Shown here one piece after another: positions 38,301 to 48,110 of a DNA stretch of 64,000 nt. The notes beneath the pieces were generated by a model that saw only the letters and a list, made by a program, of their open reading frames with translations, ran no database searches and was not told where the DNA came from. The number at the start of each line of letters is the position of its first letter. Position 1 is the first letter of the stretch. A program made the translations under genes and the position numbers. Source of the stretch: Amycolatopsis solani (GTDB lineage Bacteria; Actinomycetota; Actinomycetes; Mycobacteriales; Pseudonocardiaceae); assembly GCF_033441515.1 (NCBI RefSeq), contig NZ_JAWQJT010000002.1:682001-746000 (forward strand), read 5' to 3'.

Positions 38301-41300
38301 TCGCCGCACTGCTGGCCGGCGCGGACGCCTCGGCGGCCCGGCCCGCCCTGGTGCGCGCCGACCCGCGGCCGGACCTGCTGCCGCTGTCGTTCGCCCAGCA
38401 GCGGCTGTGGTTCCTGCACCGCCTCGAAGGCCCCTCGGCGACGTACAACATGCCGACCGCCGTCCGGCTCACCGGCGCCCTCGACGCCGGCGCGCTGCGC
38501 ACCGCGCTGTCCGATGTGGTCGAACGCCACGAGGCTCTGCGCACGGTCTTCCCGGAGATCGAGGGGGAAGCGCGCCAGCTGGTGCTCGAAGACGTGACGA
38601 TCCCGCTGCCGGTCCGCGAGGTCACCGGAGCCACGCTCGCCGACGCGGTGTCGGAAGCGGCCCGGACGGTGTTCGAGCTGGAGTCCGAAATCCCGCTGCG
38701 CGCGGAGCTGCTGCGGCTGGGCGCCCGGGAACACGTTCTCGTGCTGGTGTTCCACCACATCGCCTCCGACGGCTGGTCGACCGCGCCGCTGTGGCGGGAC
38801 CTCGCCACGGCCTACACCGCCCGGCAGGCCGGTGAAGCTCCACAATGGACTCCGCTGCCGGTGCAGTACGCGGACTACACGTTGTGGCAGCGGGACGTCC
38901 TCGGCGAGCCGGTGATCGAGCCGCAGCTGGCGTACTGGCGCGAAGCCCTCGCCGGGCTGCCCGAGCGGATCGAGCTGCCGACCGACCGGCCGCACCCGGC
39001 CGAAGCGTCCTACCGCGGCGAGCAGTTCGCCTTCGGCTGGGACGCGCGGCTCCACAGTGGACTGGTGGACCTCGCTCGCGCCTGCGGGGCCAGCGTGTTC
39101 ATGGTGGTGCACGCCGGCCTCACCGCGGTGCTCACCCGGCTCGGCGCGGGCACCGACGTCCCGATCGGCACGTCCATCGCCGGGCGCACCGACCAGGCGC
39201 TCGACGATCTCGTCGGGTTCTTCGTCAACACCCTGGTGCTGCGCGTGGACACCGGCGGCGACCCGACGTTCCGTGACCTCGTCGCCCGCGTGCGGGATCG
39301 CAGCCTCGACGCGTACGCCCACCAGGACGTGCCGTTCGAGCGGCTGGTGGAGGCGCTGAACCCGGCGCGGTCGCTGGCGTACCACCCGCTGTTCCAGACG
39401 ATGCTGGCCTGGCAGAACAACGCCGTCGCCGACCTCGCCCTGCCCGGCCTCACCGTCGCGGAGGAACCGGTCCGCACCGGCACCGCGCGCGCCGACCTGG
39501 TGTTCTTCGTCGGCGAGCGGCCCGGCGCCCAGGCCGGGATCCGCGGCACGGCCGAGTACAACAGCGACGTCTTCGACCGCGCGAGCGTCGAGGCCGTCCT
39601 GGCGCGGCTCCGGACGCTGCTGGCCGCCGTCGTCGCCGACCCGGACACCCGGATCGGTGCCGTAGACCTGCTCACCGAGGCCGAGCACGACCGGCTGGTC
39701 CCCGACCCGGCGACCCCGCTGCCGGCGCAGACCACAGCCGAGCTGTTCGTGGCCCAGGTCGCGCGGACTCCGGACGCCACCGCGGTGGTCTTCGGCACCG
39801 AGCGGCTCACGTACGCGGAGCTGGACGCGCGGGCCACGACGCTCGGGCGGGCGTTGCTGGCGCGGGGTGCGGGACCGGAGCGGGTCGTGGCGGTCGCGCT
39901 GCCGCGCTCGGCCGGCCTCGTTGTCGCGCTGCTGGCGGTGCTCAAGACCGGCGCCGCCTACCTGCCCCTCGACCTCAACCACCCGGCCGAGCGCGTCGAG
40001 CTGATGCTCACCGACGCCGAGCCGCACCTCGTCATCGCCGAGGACGGCTTCGGGGACCGGCTGGTCCGGCCCGGCGACACCGGGCCCGAACCGAGGTGGC
40101 CGTCGATCAGCCCGGACCACCCGGCGTACGTGATCTTCACGTCCGGCTCGACCGGCCGCCCGAAGGCGGTCGCCGGTACGCAGCTCGCCTTGGCGAACCG
40201 GCTGCACTGGGGCCGTGAAGCCGCCGCGGGCGTGCGCGTGGCCAAGAGCGCGCTGACGTTCATCGACGGCTCGACCGAGCTGCTCGGCGGTCTGGTCGCG
40301 GGTGATCCGGTGGTCCTCGCCGACGACGCGACGGCCACCGATCCGCTCGCGCTGGCCGAGCTGGTCCGGACGTCCGGCGCTCAGGTGCTGACCGTCGTGC
40401 CGAGCCTCCTCGACACCTTCGTCGAGGACACGCAGGCCGACGCGTTCGCCTCGGTGACCACCTGGATCACCAGTGGTGAGCCGCTTTCCGAGGCGCTCGC
40501 CGAGAAGGTCGCACGCCGGTGGCCGTCGGCGAAACTCGTCAACCTGTACGGCTGCTCGGAGGTCGCGGGCGACAGTCTCGCGCAGGAGTGCGGGCCGGTG
40601 GCCATCGGACGGCCGGTCGCGAACACCCGCGCGTACGTCCTCGACGCCGCGTTGCGGCCGGTGCCGCCGGGCGTCCGCGGCGAGCTGTACCTGGCCGGCG
40701 CCGGGCTCGCCCGGGGCTACCTCGGGCGTCCGGCGCTCACCGCGGAACGGTTCGTGGCTTCGCCGTTCGAAGCGGGAGAGCGGATGTACCGCACCGGTGA
40801 CCTCGTCCGCCGCCGTCCCGACGGCGCGCTCGACTTCCTCGGCCGCGCCGACCAGCAGATCAAGATCCGCGGCTTCCGCGTCGAGCCCGGCGAAGTCGAG
40901 GCCTTGCTGACGGCCGATGCCGCGGTCGCCCGCGCGGTCGTCGTCGCCCGGGAGAACCGGCTGATCGCCTACGTCGCACCGGCGGGCGACCCGGTGGCGC
41001 TGCGGGCCCGGCTCGCCGCCCGGCTGCCGGAGTACCTCGTGCCCGCGGCCGTCGTGGTGCTGCCCGAGCTGCCGGTGAACGCCAACGGCAAGCTCGACCG
41101 CGCCGCCCTGCCCGCGCCCGAGGCGCGCTCGTCCGGACGGGTCGCGCGGACCCCGGCCGAGCAGGCGCTGTGCGAGCTGTTCGCCGACGTCCTCGGCGTG
41201 CCGGCGGTCGGCCCGGACGACGGCTTCTTCGCCCTCGGCGGGCATTCGCTGCTGGCGACGCGCCTGGTCAGCCGCATCCGCGCGCTGCTCGGCGTCGAAG

Positions 41301-44300
41301 TGCCGATCCGCGCGGTGTTCGACGCGCCGACCCCGGCCCGGCTCGCGGAAGTTCTCGACCCGGGCCGCCGCAGCCGCCCGCCGCTCGCGCCGGTCGAGCG
41401 GCCGGACGTCCTGCCGCTTTCGTTCGCGCAGCAGCGGCTGTGGTTCCTCGACCGCCTCGACGGGCTGTCCGCGACCTACAACATCCCGTGGGCGTGGGAG
41501 CTGACCGGTCCGGTCGACACCGGCGCGCTGCAGGCGGCGGTGCGCGATGTGGTGGAGCGCCACGAGATCCTCCGGACGCTCCTGGTCGAGGAGCAGGGCA
41601 CCCCGCGGCAGATCGTCCTCGACCCCGGGGACGAGCGCGCCCGCCCGGTCCTGGTCACCGAAACGGCCACCGACCTCGACGAGCGCGTCACCGCGGCGGC
41701 GTCGTACTGCTTCACCCTCGACGCCGAGATCCCGATCCGCGCCACCCTCGTGTCGGCCGGGCCGGAGCGGCACGTGTTCGTGCTGCTGGTGCACCACGTC
41801 GCGGGGGACGGCTGGTCGCTGCCGCCGCTGAAGCGGGACCTCGACACCGCCTACGCGGCCCGGCGGCGCGGCGAACGTCCACAGTGGACACCGTTGCCGG
41901 TGCAGTATGCGGAATACACGCTGTGGCAGCGCGAGATGTTCGGCCGCGCCGACGACCCGGACAGCCTGCTCGGCCGCCAGGCGGCGTTCTGGCGCGACGC
42001 ACTGGCGGGCCTGCCCGACGAGCTGGCGCTGCCGGCCGACCGGCCGCGCCCGGCGCGCTCGACCAACCGCGGTGCCGCGGTGCCGTTCACCGTGCCCGCG
42101 GAAGTCCACAGTGGACTGCGCGAACTGGCCCACGGCAGCGGTACCAGCACGTTCATGGTGCTGCAGGCGACCCTCGCGGCCCTGCTCACCCGGCTCGGCG
42201 CGGGCACCGACATCCCGCTGGGGACGCCGGTGGCCGGGCGCACCGACCACGCGCTGGAGGACCTCGCCGGGTTCTTCGTCAACACCCTGGTCCTGCGCAC
42301 CGACACCGGCGGCGACCCGACGTTCCGCGACCTCCTGGCGCGCGTCCGGGAGGCCGACCTCGCCGCGTACGCCCACCAGGACCTGCCGTTCGAGCACCTC
42401 GTCGAGCTGCTCAACCCGGCGCGGTCGCTGGCCAGGCACCCGCTGTTCCAGGTCATGCTCGCCGTGTACCACTCCGGCCGCGAGCGGGAGCGGCTGCTCG
42501 GGCTCGACGCCGCCTACCGGGACACCGGGCTGCGGCAGGCGAAGTTCGACCTGTCCTTCGACCTGGTCGAAACCCCCGACGGCATCGAAGGCGACCTCGA
42601 GTTCAGCCTCGACCTGTTCGACGAGCCGTCCGCCCGGACGCTCGCCGAACGCCTGGTGCGGCTGATGACCGCCGTCGTCGCGGACCCGGACCGGCCGCTG
42701 AGCCGGATCGACGTCCTCGAACCCGTCGAGCGGGACCGGATCCTGCGTGACTGGGGGACCGGCGCGCCGCTGACGACGGCCGCACCGACGGTCGTCGACC
42801 GGCTGGCCGCGCAGGTGGCGGCGACCCCGGACGCGACCGCGCTGAGCGACGCGGACTCGAGCGTCACCTTCGCGGAGTTCGCCGCCCGGACCGACCGCCT
42901 CGCCCGGTGGCTCGCGTCGCACGGCGCGGGCCCGGAGAAGGTCGTGGCGCTGCTCCTGCCGCGGTCGGCGGCGGTCGTCGAGGCGATCTTCGGCGTGTTC
43001 AAGACGGGGGCGGCGTACCTGCCGATCGACCCGGACCAGCCGGCCGGCCGGATCACGGAGATCCTCGCGGACGCCGGCACCGCGCTGGTGCTGACCAGCC
43101 GCGAGCTGACCTCGCCGGTGCCCGGGGCGCTGTTCGTCGAGGACATCGTGGACAGTGCGGCGCCGCTGAAGCCGCCGTCGCCGTCGAACCCGGCGTACGT
43201 GCTCTACACGTCCGGATCCACGGGCAAGCCCAAGGGCGTCGTCATCCCGCATTCCGGGCTGGTGAACCTGTTCCACAGCCACCGCGAGACGCTCTACCGC
43301 CCGGCCGTGGCCGCCGCGGGCGGGCGGCGGCTGCGGGTCGGGCACGCGTGGGCGTTCTTCTTCGACGCGTCCTGGCAGCCGCAGCTGTGGCTGCTCGACG
43401 GGCACGAGGTGCACGTCGTCGACGACGACACCCGCCGGGACCCGGCCCGGCTGGCGGCGGTGGTGCGCGAGCGCGGCCTCGACTTCCTCGAACTGACGCC
43501 GTCGCACTTCACCCAGCTGGCCGAAGCGGGCGTGGTCGAGGACGGGCAGTGCGCGCTCGGCGTCGTCGGCGTCGGCGGGGAAGCCGTTTCCCCGTCGCTG
43601 TGGGAGACGCTGCGATCGATGCCGGGCACGGCGGCGTACAACCTCTACGGGCCGACCGAGGCCACCGTGGACGCGCTCGTCGGGCGGTTCGCCGACGCGG
43701 ACCGGCCGGTAGTCGGCCGCCCGGTGCACAACACCCGCGCGTACGTCCTCGACGGCGGCCTGACGCCGGTTCCGGCCGGGGTGCCGGGCGAGCTGTACCT
43801 GGCGGGCGCCGGGCTGGCCCGCGGGTACCACGGGCGTCCGGCGCTGACCGCGGACCGGTTCGTCGCCGACCCGTTCGGGCCGCCGGGCGAGCGCATGTAC
43901 CGCACCGGCGACCTCGTGCGGTGGCGGCCGGACGGGCAGCTCGAATACCTCGGCCGCACCGACGACCAGGTGAAGGTCCGCGGCTTCCGGATCGAGCCCG
44001 CCGAGATCGAGGCGGCGCTGACCCGGCACGAGGACGTCGCGCAGGCCCTCGTCGTCGTCCGCGAGGACCGGGACAAGCGGCTGGTCGCGTACACGACGCC
44101 GTCCACTGTGGACCCGGTGCGGCTGCGGGAGTTCGCGGCGCGCTCGCTGCCGGAGTACATGGTGCCCGCGGCGATCGTCCCGCTCGACGCGTTCCCGGTG
44201 ACCCCCAACGGGAAGCTCGACAAGGCCGCACTGCCGGTGCCCGAGTTCGCGACCCGGGGGCGCGCCCCGGAAACGGCACTGGAGAAGACCCTCTGCGAGA

Positions 44301-44497
44301 TCTTCGCGGAGGTGCTGGACGTCGCCGCCGTCGGCGCCGACGACGACCTGTTCACCCTCGGCGGTCACTCGATGCTGCTCGTGGTCCTGCGCAACCGGAT
44401 CACCGAGCGGCTCGGGACCGAACTCCCGATCGCCGAGTTCTTCCGCACCCCCACCGCGGCCGGTCTCGCCGCGCTGGTGACCCGAGACGCGAGGTAA
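26312..44497 (+). CDS. Five-module siderophore nonribosomal peptide synthetase
   Basis: About 6,061 aa. Order: truncated C (10-205, lacks the HHxxxDG half); A1 with MT1 inside, T1 (Ser near 1147); C2-A2 with MT2, T2; C3-A3 with MT3, T3; C4-A4-T4; C5-A5-T5; no thioesterase and no epimerase. Each MT ([15 protein letters not shown] SAM motif) interrupts its A domain between motifs A8 and A9. C2-C5 have [16 protein letters not shown] or HHVAGDGW. Pocket residues read by alignment to GrsA: A1 and A3 DVWILGATN; A2 DVWHLSLVD (Ser); A4 IDTTISLGD (Asp at 236, beta-amino-acid type); A5 DAQEGGLVD. A1, A3 and A5 presumably take N5-hydroxyornithine forms. GTG 26312 is chosen because GGGAGG lies 11 nt upstream and iron boxes occupy the region before it. 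Confidence 0.92.
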   Translation: MSNGDAVQQVSGLGFWRDRLASAPKELPLPVDRPYPAEPAAPVRLARPLPAADELTLLAAFAVLLSRYSGTADVLLGIGSLVPLRVDLGGSPGFADVLVRLREAREEALAHEVPFADLVAELEPEPGRGGSLLVNVGFGARTELPLDLNLTADGLLYRPDVLDESTVDRMVDHLGRLLDEAAERPQWPVERLGLMSAEELRRILDGWNDTDLTTPLSTLPELFAARVRENPDAVALVFEDEELTYAELDARANSLAHVLIGRGAGPERVVALAVPRSLEMIVAELAVLKAGAAYLPLDQDYPAERIAFMVSDARPVCVVTTRELADRFDGDVLLLDEADLAGAPDTDPAARLVPANAAYVIYTSGSTGRPKGVVVSHAGVAKLVATQSERFGIGPHSRVLQFASPSFDVAFWDLCLGLLSGGRLVVVPAERRVPGPELAEYAHAKGADFMILPPALLAEFPEDCDLPRDSVLLAGTERVSPELVRRWAPGRRMFNAYGPTEATTNSTLGLCDPEIAPGSAVPIGVPDPGTRAYVLDAHLAPVPVGVAGELYLAGSGLARGYLGRPALTAERFVADPFGSGGRLYRTGDLVKWLPDGRLVFLGRADDQVKIRGYRIELGEVESVLAEHPRVGQSVVVADDGRLIAYAVPVPDRDQAAEQGHVDEWHDVHEEMLAGSRGIEENFAGWNSSYDGSELPLAEMREWHAATIERIRSLRPKRVLEIGVGSGLILSRIAPDAEAYWGVDLSESAIENVRREVAATSFAGRVHLAARPAHDLGELPDEPFDTVIVNSVAQYFPSADYLAEVVKTAAGVLKPGGTIFLGDIRNLRSLRAFRTAVELRHGRGDVAAVDQAIAREGELVLDPDFFPALARGLDGFDDVDLWVKRGTAHNELTRHRYDVVLRKAPRPAPLDEQVVAFGDLGAVERFLAAEVPERLRVTGIPDARLSGELAAVRALDQGDAAAALEALGSRDGVDPEALQRLAVDAGYRVAVTWAAEAGALEAVFMRPNVAFGASDAPNATLGASDAPNATLGRLGTAYRPGRQTGTPGSYANNPAARRETGAFVASLRAHVRDRLPLYMVPSAFVVLDKLPVLASGKLDRKALPSPERFAAGPGRAPRNPVEQLLCEMFADVLGVPQAGPDDDFFALGGHSLLATRLIQRIRAAVGAEVPVRAVFDAPTPAALAELLAGAVTGTERRPLTRVTERPERLPLSFAQQRLWFLHGLEGGSATYNVPLVMRLSGELDVDALRAALNDVLARHEALRTVFPVADGVPYQEVRPEGTVELAVREVSDVDAEVDALVRGVFDLGAGVPVRAELLTADPRRHVLVLVVHHIAADGWSLSPLWQDIATAYRARLRGDAPEWTPLPVQYADYTLWQRELLAAEESKQLDYWRGALDGLPERITLPLDRPHPAVSAYRGGFFTFAWDAGLQAGLADLARACGASPFMVVHAGLTALLSRLGGGTDIPIGTPIAGRTDPALDDLVGFFVNTLVLRVDTGGDPSFRDLVARVRERSLDAYAHQDVPFERLVEALNPARSLAHHPLFQTMLAWQNTPGTGVELPGLTVTEQPVGTGTAKFDLWFSFTERADGLHGQAEFNAEVFDRATVTGLLDRLEVLLRQVVSAPDRRLGTLDVLTPAERDALEPTWSGVVHDVPAVTVPELFAAQVARTPDHPALVFEDEELSYAELDAVSDRLARVLAARGAGPERVVALALPRSTHLVTAILAVLKTGAAYLPLDPGYPADRIAFMLEDAAPALVLAVAETAVEGALLLDDPDTLAGAPDAPLDVVVRPENPAYVIYTSGSTGRPKGVVVPHEGIVNRLLWMQDEYGLTADDRVLQKTPSSFDVSVWEFLWPLVTGATEVIARPDGHKDPAYLARLIRDRAITTVHFVPSMLQVFLQEPAAGECTSLRRVLCSGEALPPDAVTQFGGVLDAELHNLYGPTEASVDVTAWRTSTADVTVPIGRPVWNTRTYVLDAALRPVPPGTPGELYLAGVQLARGYLGRAGLTAERFVADPLGAPGSRMYRTGDLARFRPDGVLEFLGRGDEQIKIRGFRVEPGEIAATLSAHDDVAHAVVVAREDRPGDVRLVGYVVPADSGSSAGEETEQVGEWRELYDTMYSGDGDAFAGWNSSYTGEPIPVAEMREWRDAIVTRIRSLAPKRVLEIGVGTGLLLTELAPGCESYWGTDFSAEVIASLGRRVAADPALAGRVELRTGDAADVTGLPSGFFDTIVLNSVIQYFPSGTYLLDVVRKALDLLAPGGALFIGDVRDLRQVRAFHAAVAAARGGDVEQNLLREKELLVAPEFFAGLDGVTADIRVKRGRGVNELTQYRYDVVLRPGTASVPDVPALVWGTDVSTVDEVAARLGDGLRVDGVPNGRTADGVNPEDWYALGEARGLGTVVTWSAAGDGSVDVLFTTGDPAGAFRPGSAQLLSYTGNPGRFRRISTLSADLRALAAERLPEHMVPSAIVVLDALPVTANGKLDRRALPSPDPVASTSDREPRTPVERQLCELFADVLGLPRVGPDDSFFALGGHSLLATRLIARIRTSMAAELEVRSVFERPTAAGLAEVLATAGGTARPPLVRQRRPEPVPLSGAQQRLWFLHHLEGPSATYNVPLIMRLEGDLDVEALRAALTDVVARHEALRTRFPQRDGVPHQDILPAGEVSLPVRDVTDLDAALTGLVRGPFDLEHEVPVRAELLRLGAREHVFALVFHHIASDGWSMAPLWRDIATAYVARRARETPQWTPLPVQYADYTLWQRELLGREDDPDSVLSAQLDYWRDTLDGLPDRIELPLDRPHPATATFRGELHTFGWDAELHQGLAALARESGASVFMVVHAALAALLTRLGAGTDVPIGSPIAGRTDQALDDLVGFFVNTLVLRVDTGGEPTFRDLVARVRERNLDAYAHQDVPFERLVEVLNPARSLSYHPLFQVMIAGQNNTRAEVTLPGLTVAEIPVTTGTSKFDLAISLTEREAGIDGVLEFNADVFDHAGADAILRRLEVLLRAALAEPDRPVGALDLLAGDERERVLTEWAGSLDPAGTETFPGLFARRVAEAPDAVALVFEDEELTYAEVDARANRLANLLLARGAGLERVVALAVPRSPDMIIAELAVLKAGAAYLPVDVDYPADRIAYMTEDAGPVCVVTTRDVEAKLPATLPRVLLDDPALAEMSTVDPAVPVRPENAAYVIYTSGSSGRPKGVVLQHSGVAKLVATQVERFGIGPHSRVLQFASPSFDVAFWDLCLGLLSGGRLVVVPAERRVAGPALTEYAHRHAVDFMILPPALLDALPADLDLPADSVLLAGTERVSPELVRRWAPGRRMFNAYGPTEATTNSTLGESDPAELADATVVPIGVPDPGTRAYVLDAGLRPVPPGVVGELYLAGSGLARGYLGRPALTAERFVADPFGSGGRLYRTGDLVKWLPDGRLVFLGRADDQVKIRGYRIELGEIESVLAEHPAVGQAVVTAQDGRLVAYAVPSAGRDEEAELEHVGEWRELHENVFTDAAAVGLEENFTGWNSSYDGTEIPLDEMREWHAATIDRIRSLAKPALSRESAGLGRVLEIGVGSGLILSRIAPDAEAYWGVDLSEKAIANLRRELAATPFASKVHLAARPAHDLGELPDEPFDTVIVNSVAQYFPSVGYLAEVIRTAAARVRPGGVVFLGDIRNLRSLRAFRTATELRHGRRDTAAADQAIAREGELVLDPDFFAALSRELDGFDDVDLWVKRGHAHNELTRHRYDVVLRKAPKPAPPAEDVVTFTSLSDVEARLAAGPARLRVTGVPNARLSGELAAVTALAEGDVDAALSALDGEPSGVDPETLHALGERHGYRVYATLTADAGTLDVVFTTGDAVRIHRTRPVRAALEALGNHPAGQRDTSALVAALRAHVRDRLPQYMVPSAFVLLDRLPLLASGKLDRRALPSPDKQAAGTGRAPRTPVEEVLCGLFAEVLDTSAVGVDDDFFALGGHSLMATRLVARLRAVFGVELQVRSVFETPTVAGLAALLAGADASAARPALVRADPRPDLLPLSFAQQRLWFLHRLEGPSATYNMPTAVRLTGALDAGALRTALSDVVERHEALRTVFPEIEGEARQLVLEDVTIPLPVREVTGATLADAVSEAARTVFELESEIPLRAELLRLGAREHVLVLVFHHIASDGWSTAPLWRDLATAYTARQAGEAPQWTPLPVQYADYTLWQRDVLGEPVIEPQLAYWREALAGLPERIELPTDRPHPAEASYRGEQFAFGWDARLHSGLVDLARACGASVFMVVHAGLTAVLTRLGAGTDVPIGTSIAGRTDQALDDLVGFFVNTLVLRVDTGGDPTFRDLVARVRDRSLDAYAHQDVPFERLVEALNPARSLAYHPLFQTMLAWQNNAVADLALPGLTVAEEPVRTGTARADLVFFVGERPGAQAGIRGTAEYNSDVFDRASVEAVLARLRTLLAAVVADPDTRIGAVDLLTEAEHDRLVPDPATPLPAQTTAELFVAQVARTPDATAVVFGTERLTYAELDARATTLGRALLARGAGPERVVAVALPRSAGLVVALLAVLKTGAAYLPLDLNHPAERVELMLTDAEPHLVIAEDGFGDRLVRPGDTGPEPRWPSISPDHPAYVIFTSGSTGRPKAVAGTQLALANRLHWGREAAAGVRVAKSALTFIDGSTELLGGLVAGDPVVLADDATATDPLALAELVRTSGAQVLTVVPSLLDTFVEDTQADAFASVTTWITSGEPLSEALAEKVARRWPSAKLVNLYGCSEVAGDSLAQECGPVAIGRPVANTRAYVLDAALRPVPPGVRGELYLAGAGLARGYLGRPALTAERFVASPFEAGERMYRTGDLVRRRPDGALDFLGRADQQIKIRGFRVEPGEVEALLTADAAVARAVVVARENRLIAYVAPAGDPVALRARLAARLPEYLVPAAVVVLPELPVNANGKLDRAALPAPEARSSGRVARTPAEQALCELFADVLGVPAVGPDDGFFALGGHSLLATRLVSRIRALLGVEVPIRAVFDAPTPARLAEVLDPGRRSRPPLAPVERPDVLPLSFAQQRLWFLDRLDGLSATYNIPWAWELTGPVDTGALQAAVRDVVERHEILRTLLVEEQGTPRQIVLDPGDERARPVLVTETATDLDERVTAAASYCFTLDAEIPIRATLVSAGPERHVFVLLVHHVAGDGWSLPPLKRDLDTAYAARRRGERPQWTPLPVQYAEYTLWQREMFGRADDPDSLLGRQAAFWRDALAGLPDELALPADRPRPARSTNRGAAVPFTVPAEVHSGLRELAHGSGTSTFMVLQATLAALLTRLGAGTDIPLGTPVAGRTDHALEDLAGFFVNTLVLRTDTGGDPTFRDLLARVREADLAAYAHQDLPFEHLVELLNPARSLARHPLFQVMLAVYHSGRERERLLGLDAAYRDTGLRQAKFDLSFDLVETPDGIEGDLEFSLDLFDEPSARTLAERLVRLMTAVVADPDRPLSRIDVLEPVERDRILRDWGTGAPLTTAAPTVVDRLAAQVAATPDATALSDADSSVTFAEFAARTDRLARWLASHGAGPEKVVALLLPRSAAVVEAIFGVFKTGAAYLPIDPDQPAGRITEILADAGTALVLTSRELTSPVPGALFVEDIVDSAAPLKPPSPSNPAYVLYTSGSTGKPKGVVIPHSGLVNLFHSHRETLYRPAVAAAGGRRLRVGHAWAFFFDASWQPQLWLLDGHEVHVVDDDTRRDPARLAAVVRERGLDFLELTPSHFTQLAEAGVVEDGQCALGVVGVGGEAVSPSLWETLRSMPGTAAYNLYGPTEATVDALVGRFADADRPVVGRPVHNTRAYVLDGGLTPVPAGVPGELYLAGAGLARGYHGRPALTADRFVADPFGPPGERMYRTGDLVRWRPDGQLEYLGRTDDQVKVRGFRIEPAEIEAALTRHEDVAQALVVVREDRDKRLVAYTTPSTVDPVRLREFAARSLPEYMVPAAIVPLDAFPVTPNGKLDKAALPVPEFATRGRAPETALEKTLCEIFAEVLDVAAVGADDDLFTLGGHSMLLVVLRNRITERLGTELPIAEFFRTPTAAGLAALVTRDAR
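29323..29407. repeat. Nested palindromic element inside NRPS module 1
   Basis: Three nested inverted repeats: outer arms GCGCCCCAATGTGGC (29323-29337) with GCCACATTGGGGCGC (29393-29407); a perfect palindrome with 23-bp arms at 29327-29373; and a perfect 13-bp-arm palindrome at 29367-29393. It encodes a repetitive peptide (two copies of [10 protein letters not shown]) between MT1 and motif A9. The equivalent places in modules 2 and 3 have only a few residues. The insertion keeps the frame open. Confidence 0.85.
36946..36973. repeat. Perfect 28-bp palindrome inside NRPS module 3 methyltransferase
   Basis: Two perfect 14-bp arms, ACCCGCACTTTCAC and GTGAAAGTGCGGGT, with no spacer. Modules 1 and 2 read [13 protein letters not shown] and [13 protein letters not shown] here; module 3 reads [23 protein letters not shown], i.e. 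about ten extra residues coded by the palindrome just before the SAM-binding motif. Confidence 0.85.
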
Positions 44498-44499
44498 CG

Positions 44500-44910
44500 A
44501 TGCACCGCACCCTGATGAACGCCAAGATCCACCGCGCCACCGTGACCCAGGCCGACCTGCACTACGTCGGTTCGCTGACCATCGACGCGGACCTGATGGC
44601 CGCCGCGGACATCGTCGAAGGCGAGCAGGTCCACGTCGTCGACATCACCAACGGCGCCCGGCTGGAGACCTACGCCATCACCGGCGAGCCCGGCTCCGGC
44701 GTGATCGGCGTCAACGGCGCGGCCGCGCACCTCGTGCACCCCGGCGACCTGGTCATCATCATCACCTACGCCCAGGTCCACGAGGCCGAACGCGCCGCGC
44801 ACCGGCCGCGGGTGGTGCACGTCGACGCGGACAACCGGCAGGTCCACCTGGGACACGACCCGGCCGAGCCGGTTCCTGGCGCGGAAGCCCAGTTGTCCGG
44901 CCGGAATTGA
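44500..44910 (+). CDS. panD: Aspartate 1-decarboxylase (PanD), siderophore-linked
   Basis: The 136-aa proenzyme has the exact PanD landmarks: HYVGSLTID with the self-cleavage site Gly24-Ser25 that generates the pyruvoyl group, Tyr58 in [12 protein letters not shown], and [20 protein letters not shown]. It converts L-aspartate to beta-alanine. It starts 2 nt after the NRPS stop with GAGGT in front, so it is in the same operon. With the beta-amino-acid-type pocket of A4 this points to beta-alanine supply for the siderophore rather than for pantothenate. The tail after about residue 115 is longer and more polar than the core needs. Confidence 0.93.
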   Translation: MHRTLMNAKIHRATVTQADLHYVGSLTIDADLMAAADIVEGEQVHVVDITNGARLETYAITGEPGSGVIGVNGAAAHLVHPGDLVIIITYAQVHEAERAAHRPRVVHVDADNRQVHLGHDPAEPVPGAEAQLSGRN

Positions 44911-44949
44911 CGCAGGTGGGCGTGGACACAGGTGGGTCGCGGTGGTTGC

Positions 44950-44988
44950 TTTTGAGAGGCTCCCCTAAATAAGGTGTGCCTATCCTAA
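44950..44988. promoter_or_regulatory. Tandem iron boxes upstream of binding protein
   Basis: TAAGGTGTGCCTATCCTAA (44970-44988) matches 14 of 19 consensus positions, and TTTTGAGAGGCTCCCCTAA (44950-44968) matches 13 with an intact right half. They lie 20-58 nt upstream of the binding-protein start and would make it iron-repressed independently of the NRPS operon. Confidence 0.7.
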
Positions 44989-45007
44989 AGCTTGGCGAGA
45001 GGTTCAC

Positions 45008-46036
45008 ATGTCCGTGTTTCAAGGCGCTGCCGGGCTCAGCCGGCGTGGATTCCTGATCGGGGCGGGCGGCCTGGCCGCCGCCGCGGCCCTGACCGCTTGC
45101 GGCAGCGGCGACGACAAGCAGGCGGCGGGCGCCGCGGCCGGTCCGTGGGAGTTCACCGACGACCGCGGCCAGAAGGCGGCGCGCGACCAGCGTCCGACTC
45201 GGGTGGTGGCCTACGCCAGCTCGGCCGCCGCGCTGTGGGACTACGGCGTCCGCCCGGTCGGCGTGTTCGGCCCGCAGAAGACCGCCGACGGCAAGAAGGA
45301 GATCCAGGCCGGCAACATCGACCTGAACGCCGTCACGTCGATCGGCAACGCCTGGGACGACTTCAGCATGGAGAAGTTCGCCGCGCTCAAGCCCGACCTG
45401 GTCGTCACCGGCCTGACCGGCGCCAAGCCGACGGACATGTGGGTGCTCAAGGACGACCTCGGCACCAAGGTCCAGCAGATCGCCCCGATCGTCGCGATCT
45501 CCGAGTACAAGGTCACGCTGCCCAAGGTCATCGAGCGCTTCGAGCAGCTCGCGGTGGCGCTGGGCGGCGACGCGAACTCGGCCGCGATCAAGAAGGGCAA
45601 AGAGGACTTCCAGAAGGCCTCCGACGACCTCAAGGCCGCGATCCAGGGCAAGCCGGGCCTCAAGGTCCTCGTGGTGTCCAGCGACAAGGACAGCCTGTAC
45701 GTCTGCAAGCCGGAGTACTTCGCGGACCTGGCGTACTACCGCGAGCTGGGCCTGGACATCGTCGCCGGCGGCGGCTCGGACGACTACTTCGAGACCCTCA
45801 GCTGGGAGCAGGCCGGCAAGTACCCGGCCGACCTGATCCTCACCGACAGCCGGACGTACGCGCTGTCGCGCCAGCAGATGGCGCAGTTCCCGACGTGGGC
45901 GCAGCTGCCCGCGGTGAAGGCGAACCAGCTCGCCGACTGGTCGACCGAACCCCGGTTCAACCCGGTGCTCGCGGCCCCGGTCCTGCAGCAGCTGACCGAG
46001 GTCGTCAAGGGCGCCCGCACGGACATCACCGCCTGA
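45008..46036 (+). CDS. Ferric siderophore-binding lipoprotein (FhuD/FepB type)
   Basis: The 342-aa protein has a twin-arginine signal ([12 protein letters not shown]) combined with a lipobox (LTAC), so it is probably exported folded and then anchored to the membrane. The mature part is a class III binding protein: [50 protein letters not shown], then a long helix and [20 protein letters not shown]. It should capture the ferric hydroxamate and pass it to the importer at 23.3-26.2 kb. ATG 45008 follows GAGAGG. Confidence 0.9.
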   Translation: MSVFQGAAGLSRRGFLIGAGGLAAAAALTACGSGDDKQAAGAAAGPWEFTDDRGQKAARDQRPTRVVAYASSAAALWDYGVRPVGVFGPQKTADGKKEIQAGNIDLNAVTSIGNAWDDFSMEKFAALKPDLVVTGLTGAKPTDMWVLKDDLGTKVQQIAPIVAISEYKVTLPKVIERFEQLAVALGGDANSAAIKKGKEDFQKASDDLKAAIQGKPGLKVLVVSSDKDSLYVCKPEYFADLAYYRELGLDIVAGGGSDDYFETLSWEQAGKYPADLILTDSRTYALSRQQMAQFPTWAQLPAVKANQLADWSTEPRFNPVLAAPVLQQLTEVVKGARTDITA

Positions 46037-46047
46037 GGAGGCCTGGC

Positions 46048-46257
46048 ATGACCAACCCGTTCGAAGACCCCGACGGCACGTACCTGGTGCTGGTCAACGC
46101 CGAGAACCAGCACAGCCTCTGGCCGGAGCGGGCCGACGTCCCGGCCGGCTGGACGGTGGCCTTCGGGCCGTCCGGCCGCCAGGCGTGCCTGGACCACGTG
46201 GAAGCGAACTGGACGGACATGCGGCCGAAGTCCCTGGCCGACGCCATGGACACCTGA
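46048..46257 (+). CDS. MbtH-like protein
   Basis: The 69-aa protein starts [20 protein letters not shown] and has the conserved MbtH blocks [32 protein letters not shown]. MbtH-like proteins bind and activate NRPS adenylation domains. It follows the binding-protein gene by 11 nt with GAGGAGG in front, so the last two genes form a small iron-regulated transcript; the partner is the large NRPS. Confidence 0.95.
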   Translation: MTNPFEDPDGTYLVLVNAENQHSLWPERADVPAGWTVAFGPSGRQACLDHVEANWTDMRPKSLADAMDT

Positions 46258-46274
46258 CTCTGCCCGAGTGCCCA

Positions 46275-46317
46275 GAAGGGGACTTTCCTGTCATGTGATG
46301 ACAGGAAAGTCCCCTTC
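46275..46317. terminator. Convergent long hairpin
   Basis: Perfect 20-bp arms (46275-46294, GAAGGGGACTTTCCTGTCAT, and complement 46298-46317) around GTG. It separates the MbtH gene from the convergent exporter genes. The ACTTTC/GAAAGT core is shared with the palindromes at 14828 and 36946, and part of one arm (CCCCTTCAG) recurs at 46340. Confidence 0.7.
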
Positions 46318-46358
46318 AGTGCGTCAGATGCCGGCAACGTCCCCTTCAGGGCGGCGGG

Positions 46359-48110
46359 TCACGCGCGCTGGCCGGACCAGGCCGTCCACAGTTTCGCGTA
46401 CTGGCCGCCCGCCGCGACCAGCTCGTCGTGCGTCCCGGACTCCACCACGGCACCCGCGTCCAGCACCACGATCCGGTCGGACGCCGCCGCCTGCGTCAGG
46501 CGGTGCGCCACCACCAGCGCCGTCCGCCCCTCGAGGGCCGCCGCGGCCGCCGACTCCAGCACCCGCGACCCCGCGCTGCCCGCTTCCGCCGTGGCCTCGT
46601 CGAGGATCGCGATCGGCGGGTCGGCCAGCACCAGGCGGACCAGGGCGAGCTGCTGCGCCTGCGTCACCGTCAGCTGGTGGCCGCCTTCGCCGACCACCGT
46701 GGCCAGCCCGTCCGGCAGGGAAGACACCCACGTCAGCGCGCCCACCTTCGCCAGCGCCGCCCGCAGCTCGGCGTCGGTCGCCTCCGGGCGCGCCAGCCGC
46801 AGGTCGTCGGCGAGCGGTCCCGCGAAGACGTGGACTTCCTGGCTGATCAGCGCGACCGTCCGGCGCGTCGCCTCCGGGCCCAGCTCGTCGAGCGGGACGC
46901 CGCCGAGCGTGACCGAACCCGCGCCCGGGCGGTGAATGCCGGCGATCAGCTTGGCCAGCGTCGTCTTCCCGGCCCCGCTCGCCCCGACCAGGGCCACCCG
47001 CTCGCCGGGGGCGACGGCGAGATCGACGTCGCCGAGCACCGGGTGACCGTCCACATAGGAGAACCCGATGCCCGCCGTCTTCACCGACGCGTCGACCGGC
47101 CGGGCCGGCTGCGCGGGGGACGCCTCGGCGGGCAGGTCGGCGACGCCGATCAGCCGCGCCAGGCTGGCCGCGGCCGCCTGCGCGTCGTCGACCAGCGCGA
47201 GCGCGGTCGTGATCGGGCCGAAGAGGCTGTGGAAGTACAAGGCCGCCGCCGTCGCCACGCCGACCGTCACGGCGTCCGCCCCGACCAGCAGGAACCCCAT
47301 CGCCAGCACCGCGGACAGCCCGAGAAACTCGGCCAGGTTGAGCCGCGCGTAGAACCGCGTGACCAGCCGGATCCCGCGCAGGGCCAGCTCGACGGCGCCG
47401 TCGGAACGCTGCCGCACCCGCTCGAGGTGCGCGTCGGCCAGGCGGAACGCACGGACCGTCTTCGCGCCGCCGATGGTGTCGAGCAGTTGCTGCTGCTGCG
47501 CCCCGACGGCCTCGCGCTGGCTGGCGTACAACGGCTTCGCGCGCGGCACGTACCAGCGCACGGTCCACAGCTGGACCGGCACGGCCACCAGCGCGGCCAG
47601 CAGGAACCGCCAGTCGAGCACGGCCAGCGCACCCAGCGTCAGCACGACGGTCAGCACCGACCGGCCCAGCTCGGGCAGCGCCTGCCGCACGCCTTCCGCG
47701 ACCACCGAAACGTCGTTGGTCACGCGCGCGGTGAGATCGCCGGAGCCGGCCCGTTCGAGCTGTTCCAGCGGCAGCCCGAGAGCTCGTTCGACGAAGCGCT
47801 CGCGCAGCTCGGCCAGGATCGTCTCGCCGAGGCGCGCCACCAGCGACACCCCGATGGCCGTGGCGACCGCTTGGGCGAGCGCGACCAGCACCAGCCCGAC
47901 GACCGGCGTGACGAGGTCGGCGGCCGGGCGGCGCGTCGCGACCAGGTCGACGACGCGGCCGAGCAGGGGAGCGGTGAGCAGGCCGATCGCGGTCGCCGCG
48001 ACCAGCATCGTGGCCGCCGCGGCGGTGCGGCCCTTCGCGCGGCCGAGCAGTTCGCCGACGACGGCGCGGATCCGGTGGCCGTCGGCCACGGGGAGGAGTT
48101 CACGGGTCAC
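46359..48110 (-). CDS. ABC exporter half-transporter, degenerate signature
   Basis: The 583-aa protein has six membrane segments and one ATPase domain. Walker A is intact (GASGAGKTTLAKLIAG) and Walker B reads IAILDEATAEAGS, with the catalytic Glu, but the ABC signature is LTVTQAQQLALVR instead of LSGGQ. It overlaps the other half-transporter gene as GTGA. Heterodimeric exporters of this kind beside siderophore clusters usually secrete the siderophore, or take part in uptake as with IrtAB in mycobacteria. An iron box upstream of the pair supports a siderophore role. Confidence 0.88.
   Translation of the reverse strand: MTRELLPVADGHRIRAVVGELLGRAKGRTAAAATMLVAATAIGLLTAPLLGRVVDLVATRRPAADLVTPVVGLVLVALAQAVATAIGVSLVARLGETILAELRERFVERALGLPLEQLERAGSGDLTARVTNDVSVVAEGVRQALPELGRSVLTVVLTLGALAVLDWRFLLAALVAVPVQLWTVRWYVPRAKPLYASQREAVGAQQQQLLDTIGGAKTVRAFRLADAHLERVRQRSDGAVELALRGIRLVTRFYARLNLAEFLGLSAVLAMGFLLVGADAVTVGVATAAALYFHSLFGPITTALALVDDAQAAAASLARLIGVADLPAEASPAQPARPVDASVKTAGIGFSYVDGHPVLGDVDLAVAPGERVALVGASGAGKTTLAKLIAGIHRPGAGSVTLGGVPLDELGPEATRRTVALISQEVHVFAGPLADDLRLARPEATDAELRAALAKVGALTWVSSLPDGLATVVGEGGHQLTVTQAQQLALVRLVLADPPIAILDEATAEAGSAGSRVLESAAAAALEGRTALVVAHRLTQAAASDRIVVLDAGAVVESGTHDELVAAGGQYAKLWTAWSGQRA

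Noticed and set aside
29348..44368. Two very long open frames (about 2,500 codons each) on the minus strand opposite the NRPS gene
   Set aside because: They mirror NRPS codons; high GC removes stop codons from the opposite frame. Translations are Arg/Pro/Gly/His-rich with no recognisable domain, while the plus-strand frame has full NRPS motifs.
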